Positions 31,069 through 46,584 are shown, counted from the first letter of the stretch. The stretch is DNA of 64,000 nucleotides from Micromonospora chaiyaphumensis (GCF_900091435.1 NZ_FMCS01000005.1:186001-250000); one strand, 5' to 3'. Numbers and translations: made by a program. The notes: a model not told the origin generated them from the sequence alone.

Positions 31069-32580
31069 ATGGAACTACCTGCGGACCCGCGGGCCCGGCG
31101 GCTCTTCGGCGGCAGCGCCCGAGCGCTCGGTGACCTCGCCGTCAGCCCGTTCCGGGCCGACCGGGACCGCATCGTGGGGTCACCCTTCTTCGCCCGGCTC
31201 AACGGGGTGACCCAGGTCATCAGCCCGGGCGGGTCAGGGCTGCTCGTGCACAACCGGCTCACCCACAGCCTGAAGGTGGCCCAGGTGGCCCGGGCCGTCG
31301 CCGAGCGGCTGAGCGCCGACCCTGCGCACCGGGACCTGCTGGAGAAGCTGGGCGGCTGCGACCCGGACGTGGTGGAGGCCGCCGCGCTCGCGCACGACCT
31401 CGGTCACCCGCCGTTCGGGCACCTGGGGGAGCGGGTGCTGGACCGGCTGGCCCGGCAGCGGCTCGGGCTGGCCGACGGCTTCGAGGGCAACGCCCAGTCG
31501 TACCGGATCGTCACCAGCACCGAGATCCGCGGCGCGGCGACCACCGGCCTGGACCTGACGGCGGCGGTCCGGGCGGCGATGCTGAAGTACCCGTGGACCC
31601 GGCTGGACCACCCCGACCCGCACCCGCGGCACCTGGACCCGGCGCCGCGCGGCGCGGCCGCCCCGCCGGACGACCCGGAGAGCGGGTCGGCGAAGTTCGG
31701 CGCGTACCGGACCGAGCTGGACGACCTGCGGCAGGCCCGAAAGCCGTTCGCCGGCCGGATCCCGGACTGGCAGCAGACGCCCGAGGCGTCGATCATGGAC
31801 ACCGCCGACGACATCGCGTACGCCATCCACGACGTGGAGGACTTCTACCGGGTCGGCGTGCTCCAGCAGGGCGCGGTGGCCGCCGAGCTGATGGCCTGGC
31901 AGCGGGAGTGCGGGCACTTCCGGGCGATCACCGCCTCGGCGCTGGCCGCGGCGGGCCGGCGGCCCGGCGCGGCGATCGAGCGGCTGCGCCGGCAGTTGCA
32001 CCGCAAGGACGCCTGGATCGCCGACGACGGGGCGTTCGCCGCCGCCGTCGAGCATGTCCGCGAGGAACTGGTGGAGGGGCTGCTGGCGCTGCCCTTCGAC
32101 GGCTCGATCGAGGCCGAGCAGTACGTGGCCCGGTTCTCCGCCCGCTGGTCCACCCGGTTCGTCGACGCCATCACCGTGACCCCGGAGCCGGACGTCCGTT
32201 CCGGGTACGTGCTGCTGGCCAAGCCGCAGTGGCACGAGGTGCAGGTGCTCAAGTTCGTGCACCACCGGTTCGTGCTGGCCCGCCCGGACCTGGCCCTCCA
32301 CCAGCGGGGCCAGGCGCGGCTGCTCGGCACCCTGGTGGAGGCGCTGTGGGAGTGGCTGCTCGACCCGGAGGAGGAGTCCCGGCTGCCCCGCCGGCTGCAC
32401 GACCTGGTCGAGCTGGCCGAGGCCGAGCTGCACCCGCGCACCCCGGACCGGATCGGCCGGGCCCGGGGGCGGGCGATCGTCGACTTCGTCGCGCAGCTCA
32501 CCGACGGGCAGGCGGTGGCGATGCTGGACGCGCTGTCCGGCCGCTCCGGCGCCCTCTGGACGGACGCCTTCGTGCTCTGA
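31069..32580 (+). CDS. dgt: Deoxyguanosinetriphosphate triphosphohydrolase-like dNTPase
   Basis: This HD-domain protein of about 503 residues hydrolyses dNTPs (classically dGTP) to nucleoside and triphosphate. The metal-binding residues are in [17 protein letters not shown] (about 60-75), [17 protein letters not shown] (H109/D110) and [18 protein letters not shown] (about 245). [10 protein letters not shown] and the TRLDHPD-type segment are typical of the family. Like other actinobacterial members it is longer than the short type-2 enzymes. It diverges from tex, with no operon partner on its strand. Confidence 0.93.
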   Translation: MELPADPRARRLFGGSARALGDLAVSPFRADRDRIVGSPFFARLNGVTQVISPGGSGLLVHNRLTHSLKVAQVARAVAERLSADPAHRDLLEKLGGCDPDVVEAAALAHDLGHPPFGHLGERVLDRLARQRLGLADGFEGNAQSYRIVTSTEIRGAATTGLDLTAAVRAAMLKYPWTRLDHPDPHPRHLDPAPRGAAAPPDDPESGSAKFGAYRTELDDLRQARKPFAGRIPDWQQTPEASIMDTADDIAYAIHDVEDFYRVGVLQQGAVAAELMAWQRECGHFRAITASALAAAGRRPGAAIERLRRQLHRKDAWIADDGAFAAAVEHVREELVEGLLALPFDGSIEAEQYVARFSARWSTRFVDAITVTPEPDVRSGYVLLAKPQWHEVQVLKFVHHRFVLARPDLALHQRGQARLLGTLVEALWEWLLDPEEESRLPRRLHDLVELAEAELHPRTPDRIGRARGRAIVDFVAQLTDGQAVAMLDALSGRSGALWTDAFVL

Positions 32581-32589
32581 GGCGCGCGG

Positions 32590-33741
32590 TCAGGCGACGG
32601 CCTGCCACCAGCCGTCGACCGCCGGCGGCTCGTCCACCACCACCCGCTCGCCGGGCCGCGGCACGGCCAGCCGGACGTCCCGGGCCTTCGCCTCGGCCCA
32701 GAGCCGGTCCACCGGCTCGGACCAGTCGTGCAGGGCCAGGTTGAAGGTGGCCCAGTGCACCGGGAGGAACAGCCCGCCGCGCAGGTCGAGGTGAGCGGCG
32801 ACCGCCTCCTCGGGGAACATGTGGATGGTCGGCCACGCCCGGTCGTACGCGCCGATCTGCATGAGCGTGGCGTCGAACGGGCCGTGCTCCGCGCCGATCT
32901 CGGCGTAGCCGTCGAAGTAGCCGGAGTCGCCGGTGTAGAAGACCTTCCGCTGCGCCCCGGCGATCACCCAGGAGCTCCAGAGCGTGCCGTCGCGGCGCAG
33001 CCCGCGGCCGGAGAAGTGCTGGGCCGCGGTCGCGGTGAGGGTCAGCTCGCCGATCCGGTGGCTCTCCGCCCAGTCCAGCTCGACGATCCGCTCCTCGGGC
33101 ACGCCCCACCGGTCCAGGTGGGCGCCGACGCCGAGCGGCACGAGGAACGGCGCGGACTGGTGTTCGAGCAGCCCGCGGACGGTGGCCATGTCCAGGTGGT
33201 CGTAGTGGTCGTGCGAGATGAGGATGGCGTCGAGCCGGGGCAGCTCCTCGAGGCGGACCGGCGGCTCGTGGATGCGGCGCGGGCCGACCAGCGCCGACGG
33301 GGAGCAGCGGTCGCTCCAGACCGGGTCGAGCAGCACCCGGTGCCCCTCGATCTCGACCAGCGTGGAGGCGTGCCCGTACCAGACGATGTTCAGCTCGGTG
33401 CGCGCGTCGGCGTCGCCGGGTGCCACCTCGGCCGGCCGCAGCAGCGGGACCGCCGCGGAGGGCCGCCGCTTCTGCTTGCCGAAGATCAGCTCCTTGACCA
33501 GGTTGCGACCGGGGTCGGCGACCATGGTGCTGCGGGTGCCCGACGGGTTGTGGAAGGTGCCGTCCCGGAAGCGCGGCGAGCGGGCGGCCCGTTCCGCGCG
33601 GGCGCCGGAGAGCCGGCCGCCGAGCTGGGCGGGCACGTCCCGCGCCGCCCAGGCCAGCCCTGCCACCGCGGCCAGCCCCGCCATCCGCCACCGCCGCCCG
33701 CCGGCCGCGCGTTCCAGTTCCCGGTCTGCCGGTCGCCGCAT
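32590..33741 (-). CDS. MBL-fold metallo-hydrolase, NAPE-PLD-like
   Basis: The 383-residue protein has an N-terminal hydrophobic helix (about 20-33, MAGLAAVAGLAWAA) that may anchor it to the membrane. The lipid-metabolising MBL family resembling N-acylphosphatidylethanolamine phospholipase D follows: TFHNPSG, WYGHASTLVEIEGHRVLLDPVWSDRCSP, the metal ligands SHDHYDHLD (about 172-178), FYTGDSGYFDGYAEIG and PVHWATFNLALHDW. Substrate is unknown. The ATG at 33741 follows GGAGGGACGGG. It is convergent with the dGTPase gene (9-bp gap). Confidence 0.85.
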   Translation of the reverse strand: MRRPADRELERAAGGRRWRMAGLAAVAGLAWAARDVPAQLGGRLSGARAERAARSPRFRDGTFHNPSGTRSTMVADPGRNLVKELIFGKQKRRPSAAVPLLRPAEVAPGDADARTELNIVWYGHASTLVEIEGHRVLLDPVWSDRCSPSALVGPRRIHEPPVRLEELPRLDAILISHDHYDHLDMATVRGLLEHQSAPFLVPLGVGAHLDRWGVPEERIVELDWAESHRIGELTLTATAAQHFSGRGLRRDGTLWSSWVIAGAQRKVFYTGDSGYFDGYAEIGAEHGPFDATLMQIGAYDRAWPTIHMFPEEAVAAHLDLRGGLFLPVHWATFNLALHDWSEPVDRLWAEAKARDVRLAVPRPGERVVVDEPPAVDGWWQAVA

Positions 33742-33829
33742 GTCCCGTCCCTCCGCCGTGTCCCGCAGTACACGGTAGCCATCCGCCCGCCACCCCGCGC
33801 GGGCGACGACGCACCCGGCCCGCGCCCGC

Positions 33830-34774
33830 TCACCGGAGCCGGCGCAGCAGCGCCGAGCCGGCCGCCGCGGTCACCCCGCTCACCGACCGGACCGCCCGCG
33901 ACAGGTCGGGCCGCCAGCCGCCCCGGACCGCCTCGCCGGCCGGGTTCGGGGCGAAGACGATGCCCGGGTGCGGCGCGACCGGCCGGTCGGTCAGCCCGGC
34001 GCGCCGCATCAGCGGCCCCACCAGCACGTCGTACACCCCGGGCAGCACGGTGAAGCCGAATCGCATGACGACGTTGAGCCGCCCCACCGAGACCTCGCGG
34101 CGGGGCCGGTCGGCGCAGTCGGCCATGGCCCGGGCCACCCGCTCGGGGGTGGTGACCGGCGGCGGCGGGCGGCCGATCCGGCCCAGGTAGTTGGCCGCCT
34201 GCCGGTAGACCGGCGTGTCGACGCTGCCCGGGTTGACCAGGCAGATCCGCACGCCGGAGGTCTCCCGGGCCTCCTGCTGGAGCGCCCGGGTGAGTCCCTG
34301 GAGGCCCCACTTGGCCGCCACGTAGCCGCTCATGTAGGGCGCCGTGATGTGCCCGAGGACCGAGCCGGTGAGGATCAGCGTGCCGCCCGAGGCGGCCCGG
34401 AAGCGGCGCAGCGCCACCCGGGCCACCTCGGCGGCGGCCAGCAGGTCGGTGCGGACCACCTGGTCGAAGACCTCGGCGGGGGTCTCGTCGAAGCGGCCGT
34501 AGGCCATCACGGCGGCGGTGTGCACCCAGACGTCGATGCCGCCGAACTCCGCCTCGGCCGTGTCGGCCAGCGCGGCCACCGCGCCGGGCGCGGTGACGTC
34601 CATGGGTACGGTCCGCACGTCGGCGCCCGCCGCCCGGCACTCGTCGCGTACCTCGGCGAGGGTGGCGGGGGAGCGGGCCGCGAGGACCAGGCGGTCCCCG
34701 CGGCCGGCGAACTCCCGGGCCGCCGCCCGGCCGATGCCGCTCGTCGCGCCGGTGACGACCACCGTGCGGCTCAC
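33830..34774 (-). CDS. Short-chain dehydrogenase/reductase
   Basis: The 314-residue SDR has the cofactor site VVVTGATSGIGRAAAREF (TGxxxGIG) at the N terminus, the NNAG-equivalent region (HTAAVMAYG), catalytic Ser in LTGSVLGH, and the Tyr-x3-Lys in YVAAKWGLQGL. A C-terminal extension of about 60 residues follows the core. The AARSP segment after beta-2 suggests NADP preference. The GTG at 34774 overlaps the alcohol dehydrogenase stop as GTGA, so both are one operon and may act in sequence. Substrate unknown. Confidence 0.9.
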   Translation of the reverse strand: MSRTVVVTGATSGIGRAAAREFAGRGDRLVLAARSPATLAEVRDECRAAGADVRTVPMDVTAPGAVAALADTAEAEFGGIDVWVHTAAVMAYGRFDETPAEVFDQVVRTDLLAAAEVARVALRRFRAASGGTLILTGSVLGHITAPYMSGYVAAKWGLQGLTRALQQEARETSGVRICLVNPGSVDTPVYRQAANYLGRIGRPPPPVTTPERVARAMADCADRPRREVSVGRLNVVMRFGFTVLPGVYDVLVGPLMRRAGLTDRPVAPHPGIVFAPNPAGEAVRGGWRPDLSRAVRSVSGVTAAAGSALLRRLR

Positions 34775-35955
34775 GGTTCGAGCACGACCTTGACGCAGCC
34801 GTCCTGCTTCTTCTGGAACATCTCGTACGCCTGCGGCGCCCGCGCCAGCGGCACCCGGTGGGTGCGCAGGTCCTCGACGCCGAGCGGGTCGTCGTCGCCG
34901 GCGAGCAGCGGCATGATGTCGTCGATCCAGCGCTTCACGTGGCACTGCCCCATGCGCAGCTGGACGCCCCGGTCGAACATCTCCATGAGCGGCATCGGGT
35001 CCTGCTCGCCGCCGTACACACCGGAGATCGACACGGTGCCGCCGCGCCGGACCGCCCTGAGCGCGGCGTGCAGCACCACGAGCCGGTCGACGCCGGCCTT
35101 GTCGGTCATGGTCTGGGCCAGCTTGTCCGGGAGCAGCCCGGCGGCGGTCTGGGCGACCCTGCCGAGCGGCGCGCCGTGCGCCTCCATGCCGACCGCGTCG
35201 ATCACCGCGTCCGGGCCGCGCGCGTCGACCAGGTCGATGAGCGCACCGGGCACGTCGTCCAGCTCGCTGACGTCGAGCACCTCGATGCCGTGCCGGCGGG
35301 CCATCTCCAGCCGCTCCGGCACCAGGTCCAGCCCGATCACCCGGCCCGCGCCGAGGTGCCGGCCGATCCGGGCGCAGAACTGCCCGACCGGGCCGAGGCC
35401 GAACACGGCCAGGGTGCCGCCGGGCGGGGTGTCCGCGTACTTCACGGCCTGCCAGGCGGTGGGCAGGATGTCGGAGAGGTAGAGCCAGCGCTCGTCGGGC
35501 CCGGTCTCCGGGATCTTGATGGGGCCGAACTGGGCCTGCGGCACCCGCAGGTACTCGGCCTGCCCGCCCGGGACGGAGCCGTAGAGCGAGGTGTAGCCGA
35601 ACAGCGCCGCGCCCTTGCCCTCGCTGGTCACCTGGGTGGTCTCGCACTGGGCGTAGAGCCGGCGGTCGCACATCCAGCACGAGCCGCAGGAGATGTTGAA
35701 CGGGACGACCACGCGGTCGCCGGGCCTGAGCCGGGTCACCCCGGGGCCGACCTCCTCGACGATGCCCATCGGCTCGTGCCCGAGCACGTCGCCGGGCTTC
35801 AGGTACGGCCCGAGCACCTCGTAGAGGTGCAGGTCGGAGCCGCAGATGGCGGTCGAGGTGATCCGGATGACCGCGTCGGTCGGCTCCTCGATCCGGGGGT
35901 CCGGTACGTCCTCGACGCGGACGTCACGCTTGCCTTGCCAGGTCAGTGCCTTCAT
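34771..35955 (-). CDS. Zinc-dependent alcohol dehydrogenase (formaldehyde-dehydrogenase/dismutase-like)
   Basis: The 394-residue MDR enzyme has catalytic-zinc ligands in STAICGSDLHLYE and LGHEPMGIVEEVGPGV, and the four-Cys structural-zinc loop CGSCWMCDRRLYAQC (about 95-109). The NAD-binding GLGPVGQFCARIGRHLGA lies near residue 190. The insert and the HVKRWIDDIMPLL block resemble glutathione-independent formaldehyde dehydrogenases and threonine-dehydrogenase-like proteins. The likely reaction is NAD(P)-dependent alcohol or aldehyde oxidation, substrate unproven. The ATG at 35955 has AGGGGA upstream, and a sigma-B-like promoter precedes it, suggesting stress induction. Confidence 0.9.
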   Translation of the reverse strand: MKALTWQGKRDVRVEDVPDPRIEEPTDAVIRITSTAICGSDLHLYEVLGPYLKPGDVLGHEPMGIVEEVGPGVTRLRPGDRVVVPFNISCGSCWMCDRRLYAQCETTQVTSEGKGAALFGYTSLYGSVPGGQAEYLRVPQAQFGPIKIPETGPDERWLYLSDILPTAWQAVKYADTPPGGTLAVFGLGPVGQFCARIGRHLGAGRVIGLDLVPERLEMARRHGIEVLDVSELDDVPGALIDLVDARGPDAVIDAVGMEAHGAPLGRVAQTAAGLLPDKLAQTMTDKAGVDRLVVLHAALRAVRRGGTVSISGVYGGEQDPMPLMEMFDRGVQLRMGQCHVKRWIDDIMPLLAGDDDPLGVEDLRTHRVPLARAPQAYEMFQKKQDGCVKVVLEP

Positions 35956-35993
35956 GCCGGAAAGTCCCCTCTTCGGTGCCGTCCATGGGACTG

Positions 35994-36018
35994 CTACCCG
36001 GAGGGGAGGGGTTGAACC
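35994..36018 (-). promoter_or_regulatory. Sigma-B-type promoter candidate for the ADH-SDR operon
   Basis: On the minus strand GGTT (36018-36015) is separated by 15 nt from GGGTAG (35999-35994), close to the actinobacterial stress-sigma consensus GTTT-N14-16-GGGTAT. It is about 40 nt before the ADH ATG. Confidence 0.45.
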
Positions 36019-36052
36019 GGCGGCGTGGCGCCCGCGCGTACCCCGGAAAGGG

Positions 36053-36090
36053 GCGACCGCCGCGCCCCCGGTGCGGGGCGCGGCGGTCGC
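36053..36090. terminator. 16-bp perfect hairpin after sdhB
   Basis: GCGACCGCCGCGCCCC (36053-36068) pairs perfectly with 36075-36090 across a 6-nt loop. It lies 20 bp past the sdhB stop and before the ADH promoter, so it should terminate the sdhCAB transcript. Confidence 0.8.
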
Positions 36091-36109
36091 GTGGGTCGGG
36101 CGGCGGGGC

Positions 36110-36867
36110 TCAGGACCCCGGGGTGCCGGCGCGCTTGGCCGTCGCCTTGAGGTAGTCCCGGTTGAGCCGGCCGATGGTGTTCAGCGGGATGCCCTTCGGG
36201 CAGGCCGCCGCGCACTCGCCGATGTTGGTGCAGCCGCCGAAGCCGGCCTCGTCGTGCGCGTCCACCATGCCGATCACCCGGGTGTAGCGCTCGGGCTGGC
36301 CCTGCGGGAGCAGCGAGAGCTGAGTGATCTTGGCGGCGGTGAACAGCATGCCGGAGCCGTTCGGGCAGGCCGCCACGCAGGCGCCGCAGCCGATGCAGGC
36401 GGCCGACTCGAAGGCGGCGTCGGCGTTGGCCTTGGCCACCGGCGTGGAGTGGGCCTCGGGGGCGCTGCCGGTCGGCGCGGTGACGTACCCGCCGGCGGCG
36501 ATGATCTGGTCGAACGCGTTGCGGTTGACCACGAGGTCCTTGACGACCGGGAAGGCCCGGGCGCGCCACGGCTCGATGTCGATGGTGTCCCCGTCGGAGA
36601 ACTGCCGCATGTGCAGCTGGCAGGCGGTGGTGCCGCGCTGCGGGCCGTGCGCCTCACCGTTGATCATGAGGCTGCACATGCCGCAGATGCCCTCGCGGCA
36701 GTCGTGGTCGAAGGCGACCGGCTCCTCGCCGTCGAGGATCAGCCGCTCGTTGAGCACGTCGAGCATCTCCAGGAAGGACATGTCCGGGGACACGTCCTGC
36801 ACCGGGTAGGTCACCATCTGACCCTTGTCCTCGGGGCCCTTCTGGCGCCAGATGCGCAGGGTCAGGT

Positions 36868-36871
<4 letters not shown>
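36110..36871 (-). CDS. sdhB: Succinate dehydrogenase iron-sulfur subunit SdhB (Sdh1 type)
   Basis: The 253-residue electron-transfer subunit carries a plant-type [2Fe-2S] site ([21 protein letters not shown], about 57-77, with a later Cys in TTACQLH). Two bacterial ferredoxin clusters follow ([16 protein letters not shown] and [18 protein letters not shown]). It passes electrons from the flavin of SdhA to quinone at SdhC. The GTG at 36871 overlaps the sdhA stop as GTGA. Length and order match the mycobacterial Sdh1 (Rv0247c-0249c) group as I recall it. Confidence 0.95.
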
Positions 36872-38802
<1,931 letters not shown>

Positions 38803-38803
38803 G

Positions 38804-39493
38804 TCAGGCCACCAATCCGGTGAGTACGGCGAACGGGACCACCAGGTAGCCGACGCAGAGCGCGACGGCGAAAACGAGGGCCGCGGCGCGCGCCCGGCGC
38901 TCGCCCTTGGGGGTCTGCTGGCCGAGGCTGCGGAACGCGCTGAACGCGCCGTGCCGCAGGTGGAAGCCGAGCGTGACGATCGCCAGGGTGTAGAAGAGCG
39001 TGACGTACCAGCGGTCCGCCGCGAAGTCCTGGACCACGTTGCCGTACGGGTTGGCCGGGTCGCCCTGCGGGTTCAGGTGACCCGTGGTCAGGTCCAGGAT
39101 GTGGTAGATCACGAAGAGCAGGATGATCACACCACCCCAGCGCATCGTCCGGGCCGCGTAGTTCACGTGGATCTTCCTGCGGTGCGCGTACGCCACCGGG
39201 CGGGCGGCGCGGGCGCGCACGGCGAGCACGGTGGCCGAGACGATGTGCGCCACGACGGCCACGGTGAGCACGGTGCGCTGGATCCACAGGTACCAGGTCG
39301 ACGGCAGCAGCGGCGTCCCGATCTCGCGGAGCCAGTGCGCGTAGTGGTCGAACGAGGTCTCACCCGTGAAGATCTTCAGGTTGCCGAGCATGTGCAAGAT
39401 CAGGAACAGCACCAGGATGATGCCCGTCACCGCCATGACGGCCTTCAGGCCGACATTGGAGCGGATGGGCGACCGAGTTTTCGTGATTACCAC
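38804..39493 (-). CDS. sdhC: Succinate dehydrogenase cytochrome b subunit SdhC (five-helix type)
   Basis: The 229-residue membrane anchor has five hydrophobic segments ([24 protein letters not shown] first) with His residues placed to bind two b hemes ([32 protein letters not shown]). It resembles the single-gene Bacillus/mycobacterial Sdh1 anchor, which reduces menaquinone. I place the start at the GTG 39493, because a TTGGAC-18-TAGCGT promoter ends 7 nt upstream. Longer in-frame starts (ATG 39535, ATG 39559) lie at or upstream of the promoter elements. It is the first gene of sdhCAB. Confidence 0.9.
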   Translation of the reverse strand: MVITKTRSPIRSNVGLKAVMAVTGIILVLFLILHMLGNLKIFTGETSFDHYAHWLREIGTPLLPSTWYLWIQRTVLTVAVVAHIVSATVLAVRARAARPVAYAHRRKIHVNYAARTMRWGGVIILLFVIYHILDLTTGHLNPQGDPANPYGNVVQDFAADRWYVTLFYTLAIVTLGFHLRHGAFSAFRSLGQQTPKGERRARAAALVFAVALCVGYLVVPFAVLTGLVA

Positions 39494-39500
39494 GCGACCG

Positions 39501-39530
39501 ACGCTAGGAGCAGTTTGATCAGTCGTCCAA
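39501..39530 (-). promoter_or_regulatory. Promoter of sdhCAB (leaderless)
   Basis: On the minus strand TTGGAC (39530-39525) and TAGCGT (39506-39501) are 18 nt apart, and the GTG start lies 7 nt after the -10. Confidence 0.6.
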
Positions 39531-39551
39531 TGCATCGACCTCGCAGTCTTG

Positions 39552-39566
39552 ATAGCCATAAGCTAT
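39552..39566. promoter_or_regulatory. LysR-type operator palindrome in the lysR/sdhC spacer
   Basis: ATAGC-CATAA-GCTAT is a perfect 5-bp dyad containing a T-N11-A LysR-box pattern. It ends 4 bp before the lysR ATG and lies upstream of the sdhC promoter, so autoregulation and sdh control are both possible. Confidence 0.5.
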
Positions 39567-39570
39567 AGAG

Positions 39571-40500
39571 ATGCAGCTCCATCAGCTCCGGTACTTCGTC
39601 GCGGTCGCAGAAGTACGACATTTCACCCAAGCTGCCGACCTCGTGGGCATCACGCAGCCCTCGTTGAGTAAGCAAATTCACGCGCTGGAGACCGACCTGG
39701 GGGCCCCGCTCTTCGAGCGGGTAAGGGGCAACATCGCCCTCACCGCGGCCGGCGAGGTGCTGCTGCCGTTGGCCAAGCGGATCCTCGCCGACGTGGACAC
39801 CGCGACCCGCGAGGTGCAGGAGCTGGTCGGGCTGCGCCGGGGCCGGGTGCGGCTCGGCGCCACGCCCAGCCTGGCCACCTCGCTGGCGCCCCCGGTGCTG
39901 CGCCGCTTCCGCGACGCCCACCCCACCGTCGACCTGCGGGTGGAGGAGGGCGGGTCCCAGGACCTGGTGCGTGACCTGCTCCGCGGCGACCTCGACCTGG
40001 CGCTGATCATCATGCCCTCGGCCGGCACCGACCCCGGGCTGCGCGCCGACCCGATCCTGCGCGAGAGCCTGGTGGTCGCCTCGGTCGACCCGCTCCCGGC
40101 CGCCTCCGAGCGGGGCGAGGTGCGCATCGTCGACCTGCGCGACCAGCCCCTCGTGATGTTCCGCCAGGGCTACGACCTGCGCGACGCCACCCTCCAGGCG
40201 TGCCGCGAGGCCGGCTTCGAGCCGACCCTCTCGGTGGACGGCGGGGAGCTGGACGCCGTGCTCAGCTTCGTCGAGGCCGGGCTCGGCGCGGCCCTGGTGC
40301 CCGGCATCGCGGTCACCCGCCGGCCGGGCATCCGGGTCACCCGGCTCGTCCCGCCCGGCGTCCGCCGGACCATCGCGGTGGCCCGCCGCCGCGACGTGGT
40401 GCCCACCCACGCGGGCCGCGAGCTGCGCCGCATCCTGCTGGAGTACGTCCACGACGCCACCGCCGCCGACCAGCTCCCCGCCGGCGTCGAACCGCTGTAG
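39571..40500 (+). CDS. LysR family transcriptional regulator
   Basis: The 309-residue LTTR has an N-terminal winged helix-turn-helix (about 1-60, MQLHQLRYFVAVAEVRHFTQAADLVGITQPSLSKQI). A linker helix follows, then a periplasmic-binding-protein-like effector domain (about 90-295, VRLGATPSLATSLAPPVLRRF; EAGLGAALVPGIAV). It diverges from sdhCAB with only 77 bp between starts and a LysR-box dyad just before its own ATG. It may control succinate dehydrogenase, itself, or the FAD gene downstream (62 bp away). Its inducer is unknown. Confidence 0.92.
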   Translation: MQLHQLRYFVAVAEVRHFTQAADLVGITQPSLSKQIHALETDLGAPLFERVRGNIALTAAGEVLLPLAKRILADVDTATREVQELVGLRRGRVRLGATPSLATSLAPPVLRRFRDAHPTVDLRVEEGGSQDLVRDLLRGDLDLALIIMPSAGTDPGLRADPILRESLVVASVDPLPAASERGEVRIVDLRDQPLVMFRQGYDLRDATLQACREAGFEPTLSVDGGELDAVLSFVEAGLGAALVPGIAVTRRPGIRVTRLVPPGVRRTIAVARRRDVVPTHAGRELRRILLEYVHDATAADQLPAGVEPL

Positions 40501-40549
40501 ACGCCCGGACTGCGCACGCTCGAAGAGGCGTCGACCGCGGCCGCCTCCC

Positions 40550-40555
40550 TACGCT
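40550..40555 (+). promoter_or_regulatory. Leaderless -10 element of the FAD oxidoreductase gene
   Basis: TACGCT ends 7 nt before the ATG at 40563, with no Shine-Dalgarno sequence. Confidence 0.4.
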
Positions 40556-41941
40556 GAGCCACATGGCAGCTGCCGGACGGGCCGTCGTGATCGGGGCGAG
40601 CATCGGTGGCCTGCTGGCCGCCCGGGCGCTGAGCGAAACCTGCGCCGAGGTGGTCCTGCTGGACCGCGACCGCCTCCCGGCCGGGCCGGCCGCCCGCGGC
40701 GGCGTACCCGTGGGGTACGCCGCCCGCCGCGGCGTACCCCAGGGCCGCCAGTTGCACGTGCTCCTGGCCCGCGGGCGACAGGTCCTGGAGGAGCTGTTTC
40801 CCGGCCTCGGCGCGGAGCTGTCCCGCCGGGGCGCGCCGGCGGTCGACCTGCACGGCGAGGTGCACTGGTACAACGACGGGCACCGGATGCGCCGGGCGCC
40901 GTCGACGCTGCACGCGTTCGGCATGAGCCGGCCGCTGCTCGAGGACGCCGTCCGCGAGCGGGTCGCCGCGTTGGCCGGGGTGCGGATCGTCACCGAGGTC
41001 GAGGTGACCGGCCTGACCGCCACCGACGACCACCGGCGCGTCACCGGGGTCCGCACCCGGCTCGGCGACGGGGCGGTCGGGACGCTCGCCGCGGACCTCG
41101 TGGTGGACACCGGCGGGCGGGGCAGCCGCAGTCCGCTGTGGCTCACCGAGCTGGGCTACCGGCCCGCCGCCGAGGAGCGCGTCGACGTGGGGGTGACCTA
41201 CGTGACCCGCAGCTACCGGCGCGAGCCGGGCCAGCTCGACGGGCTGCTCGGCGCGCTCGCCAACGCGATGCCCGGCCAGCCCCGCGGCGGCATCGTCGCA
41301 CCGCAGGAGGGGGACCGGTTCGCGGTGGCGCTCAGCGGCATGCTCGGCGAGCAGCCGCCGACCGACGACCGGGGCATGGCGGCCTTCGCCGCCGCGCTCC
41401 CCGCCCCGCAGATCGCCGAGCTGCTGCGCACGGCCACGCCGGCCGGCGAGCCGGCCCGGATGCGGTTCCCGGCGAGCGTGCGCCGCCGGTACGAGCGGCT
41501 GCGCCGGTTTCCCGCCGGCTACCTGGTGATGGGTGACGCCCTGTGCAGCTTCAACCCGGTGTACGGCCAGGGCATGACCGTGGCCGCGCTGGAGGCGCAC
41601 CTGCTGGGGACGCTGCTGCGCCGCGGCGACGACCGGCTGGCCCGCCGGTTCTTCCGCCGGGCGGCCCGCGTCATCGACGGGCCCTGGTCGATCTCCGTGG
41701 GCACCGATCTGCGGTTCCCCGGGGTGACCGGCCGGCGCACCCCGGCCGTGCGGTTCGTCAACGCGTACGTCAACCGGCTGCACGCCGCCGCCACCGCCGA
41801 TCCCGCGCTCGGGGCCGCCTTCCTGCGCGTGCTCAACCTCATCGACCCGCCCGCGCGGCTGCTCGCCCCCGGCGTCGCGCTGCGGGTGCTGCGCGGCGCC
41901 CGGCCCGCCCCGACGGTCGCGCCGGCGGGGACGGCCGACGG

Positions 41942-45937
<3,996 letters not shown>

Positions 45938-46036
45938 GTCGTCGCCAAGGATAGGCAGGCGCACGGCGGAGCGCCCCCGGGTTACCGGCGACCACGGCCC
46001 CCGCGCGCCCTCCCAGGTGGGGACGGGTGGCCCGGC

Positions 46037-46042
46037 TAGAGT
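46037..46042 (+). promoter_or_regulatory. Putative -10 of the cytidine-deaminase-like gene
   Basis: TAGAGT lies 34 nt before the ATG at 46076, in the 138-bp divergent hrpA/deaminase spacer, with a GGGGACGGG ribosome site further on. Confidence 0.35.
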
Positions 46043-46075
46043 TTCCGCCGAGGCGAGGTCGACGACGGGGACGGG

Positions 46076-46552
46076 ATGATCATGCGCGACACCGACCGGG
46101 CGCTGGTGCAGGCCGCGATGGCCGTGGCCAAGCTGCGCTGCCGCAGCGACAACCACACCGTGGCCGCCGCCGCGCGCACCACCGACGGCCGGGTCTTCAG
46201 CGGCGTGAACGTCTACCACTTCACCGGCGGCCCGTGCGCCGAGGTGGTGGCCATCGGCGCGGCCGCCACCCAGGGCGCCGGGGACCTGGAGACCATCGTC
46301 GCGGTGGGGGACCGGGGGCGGGGTGTCATCCCGCCCTGCGGCCGGTGCCGGCAGGTGCTGCTCGACTACTTCCCGTCGATCCGGGTGATCGTCGGCCCGC
46401 CCGACGCGTTGCGCGCGGTCCCCGTCACCGACCTGCTGCCCGAGACGTACGTCTGGTCGGACCACCAGGTGGAGGTCCCGGTCGGGCCGCCGCGCACCGG
46501 CGTGTGGCCCATGCCGGTGGTGCCGGGCAGCCGCCAGGCCGCCGAGGACTGA
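46076..46552 (+). CDS. Cytidine deaminase-family zinc enzyme (blasticidin-S-deaminase-like)
   Basis: The 158-residue protein has the CDA zinc site: GGPCAEVVAIGAAATQG (Cys ligand and proton-shuttle Glu, about 53-56) and PPCGRCRQVLLDYFP (two further Cys ligands, about 86-91). The all-Cys ligand set and the FSGVNVYHFTGGPCAE context match the small tetrameric CDA and blasticidin S deaminase group. It may salvage cytidine or detoxify a nucleoside antibiotic. A C-terminal extension (SDHQVEVPVGPPRTGVWPMP) is not typical of core CDA. An ATG at 46082 is an equally good start. Confidence 0.85.
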   Translation: MIMRDTDRALVQAAMAVAKLRCRSDNHTVAAAARTTDGRVFSGVNVYHFTGGPCAEVVAIGAAATQGAGDLETIVAVGDRGRGVIPPCGRCRQVLLDYFPSIRVIVGPPDALRAVPVTDLLPETYVWSDHQVEVPVGPPRTGVWPMPVVPGSRQAAED

Positions 46553-46584
46553 CGCCCCCGCGCACCCGTGCCGATCACGGGCGG

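Noticed and set aside
39494..39559. Longer sdhC beginning at ATG 39559 or 39535
   Set aside because: Those starts lie inside the LysR dyad or upstream of the promoter elements, and the added residues are not membrane-protein-like or family-typical.
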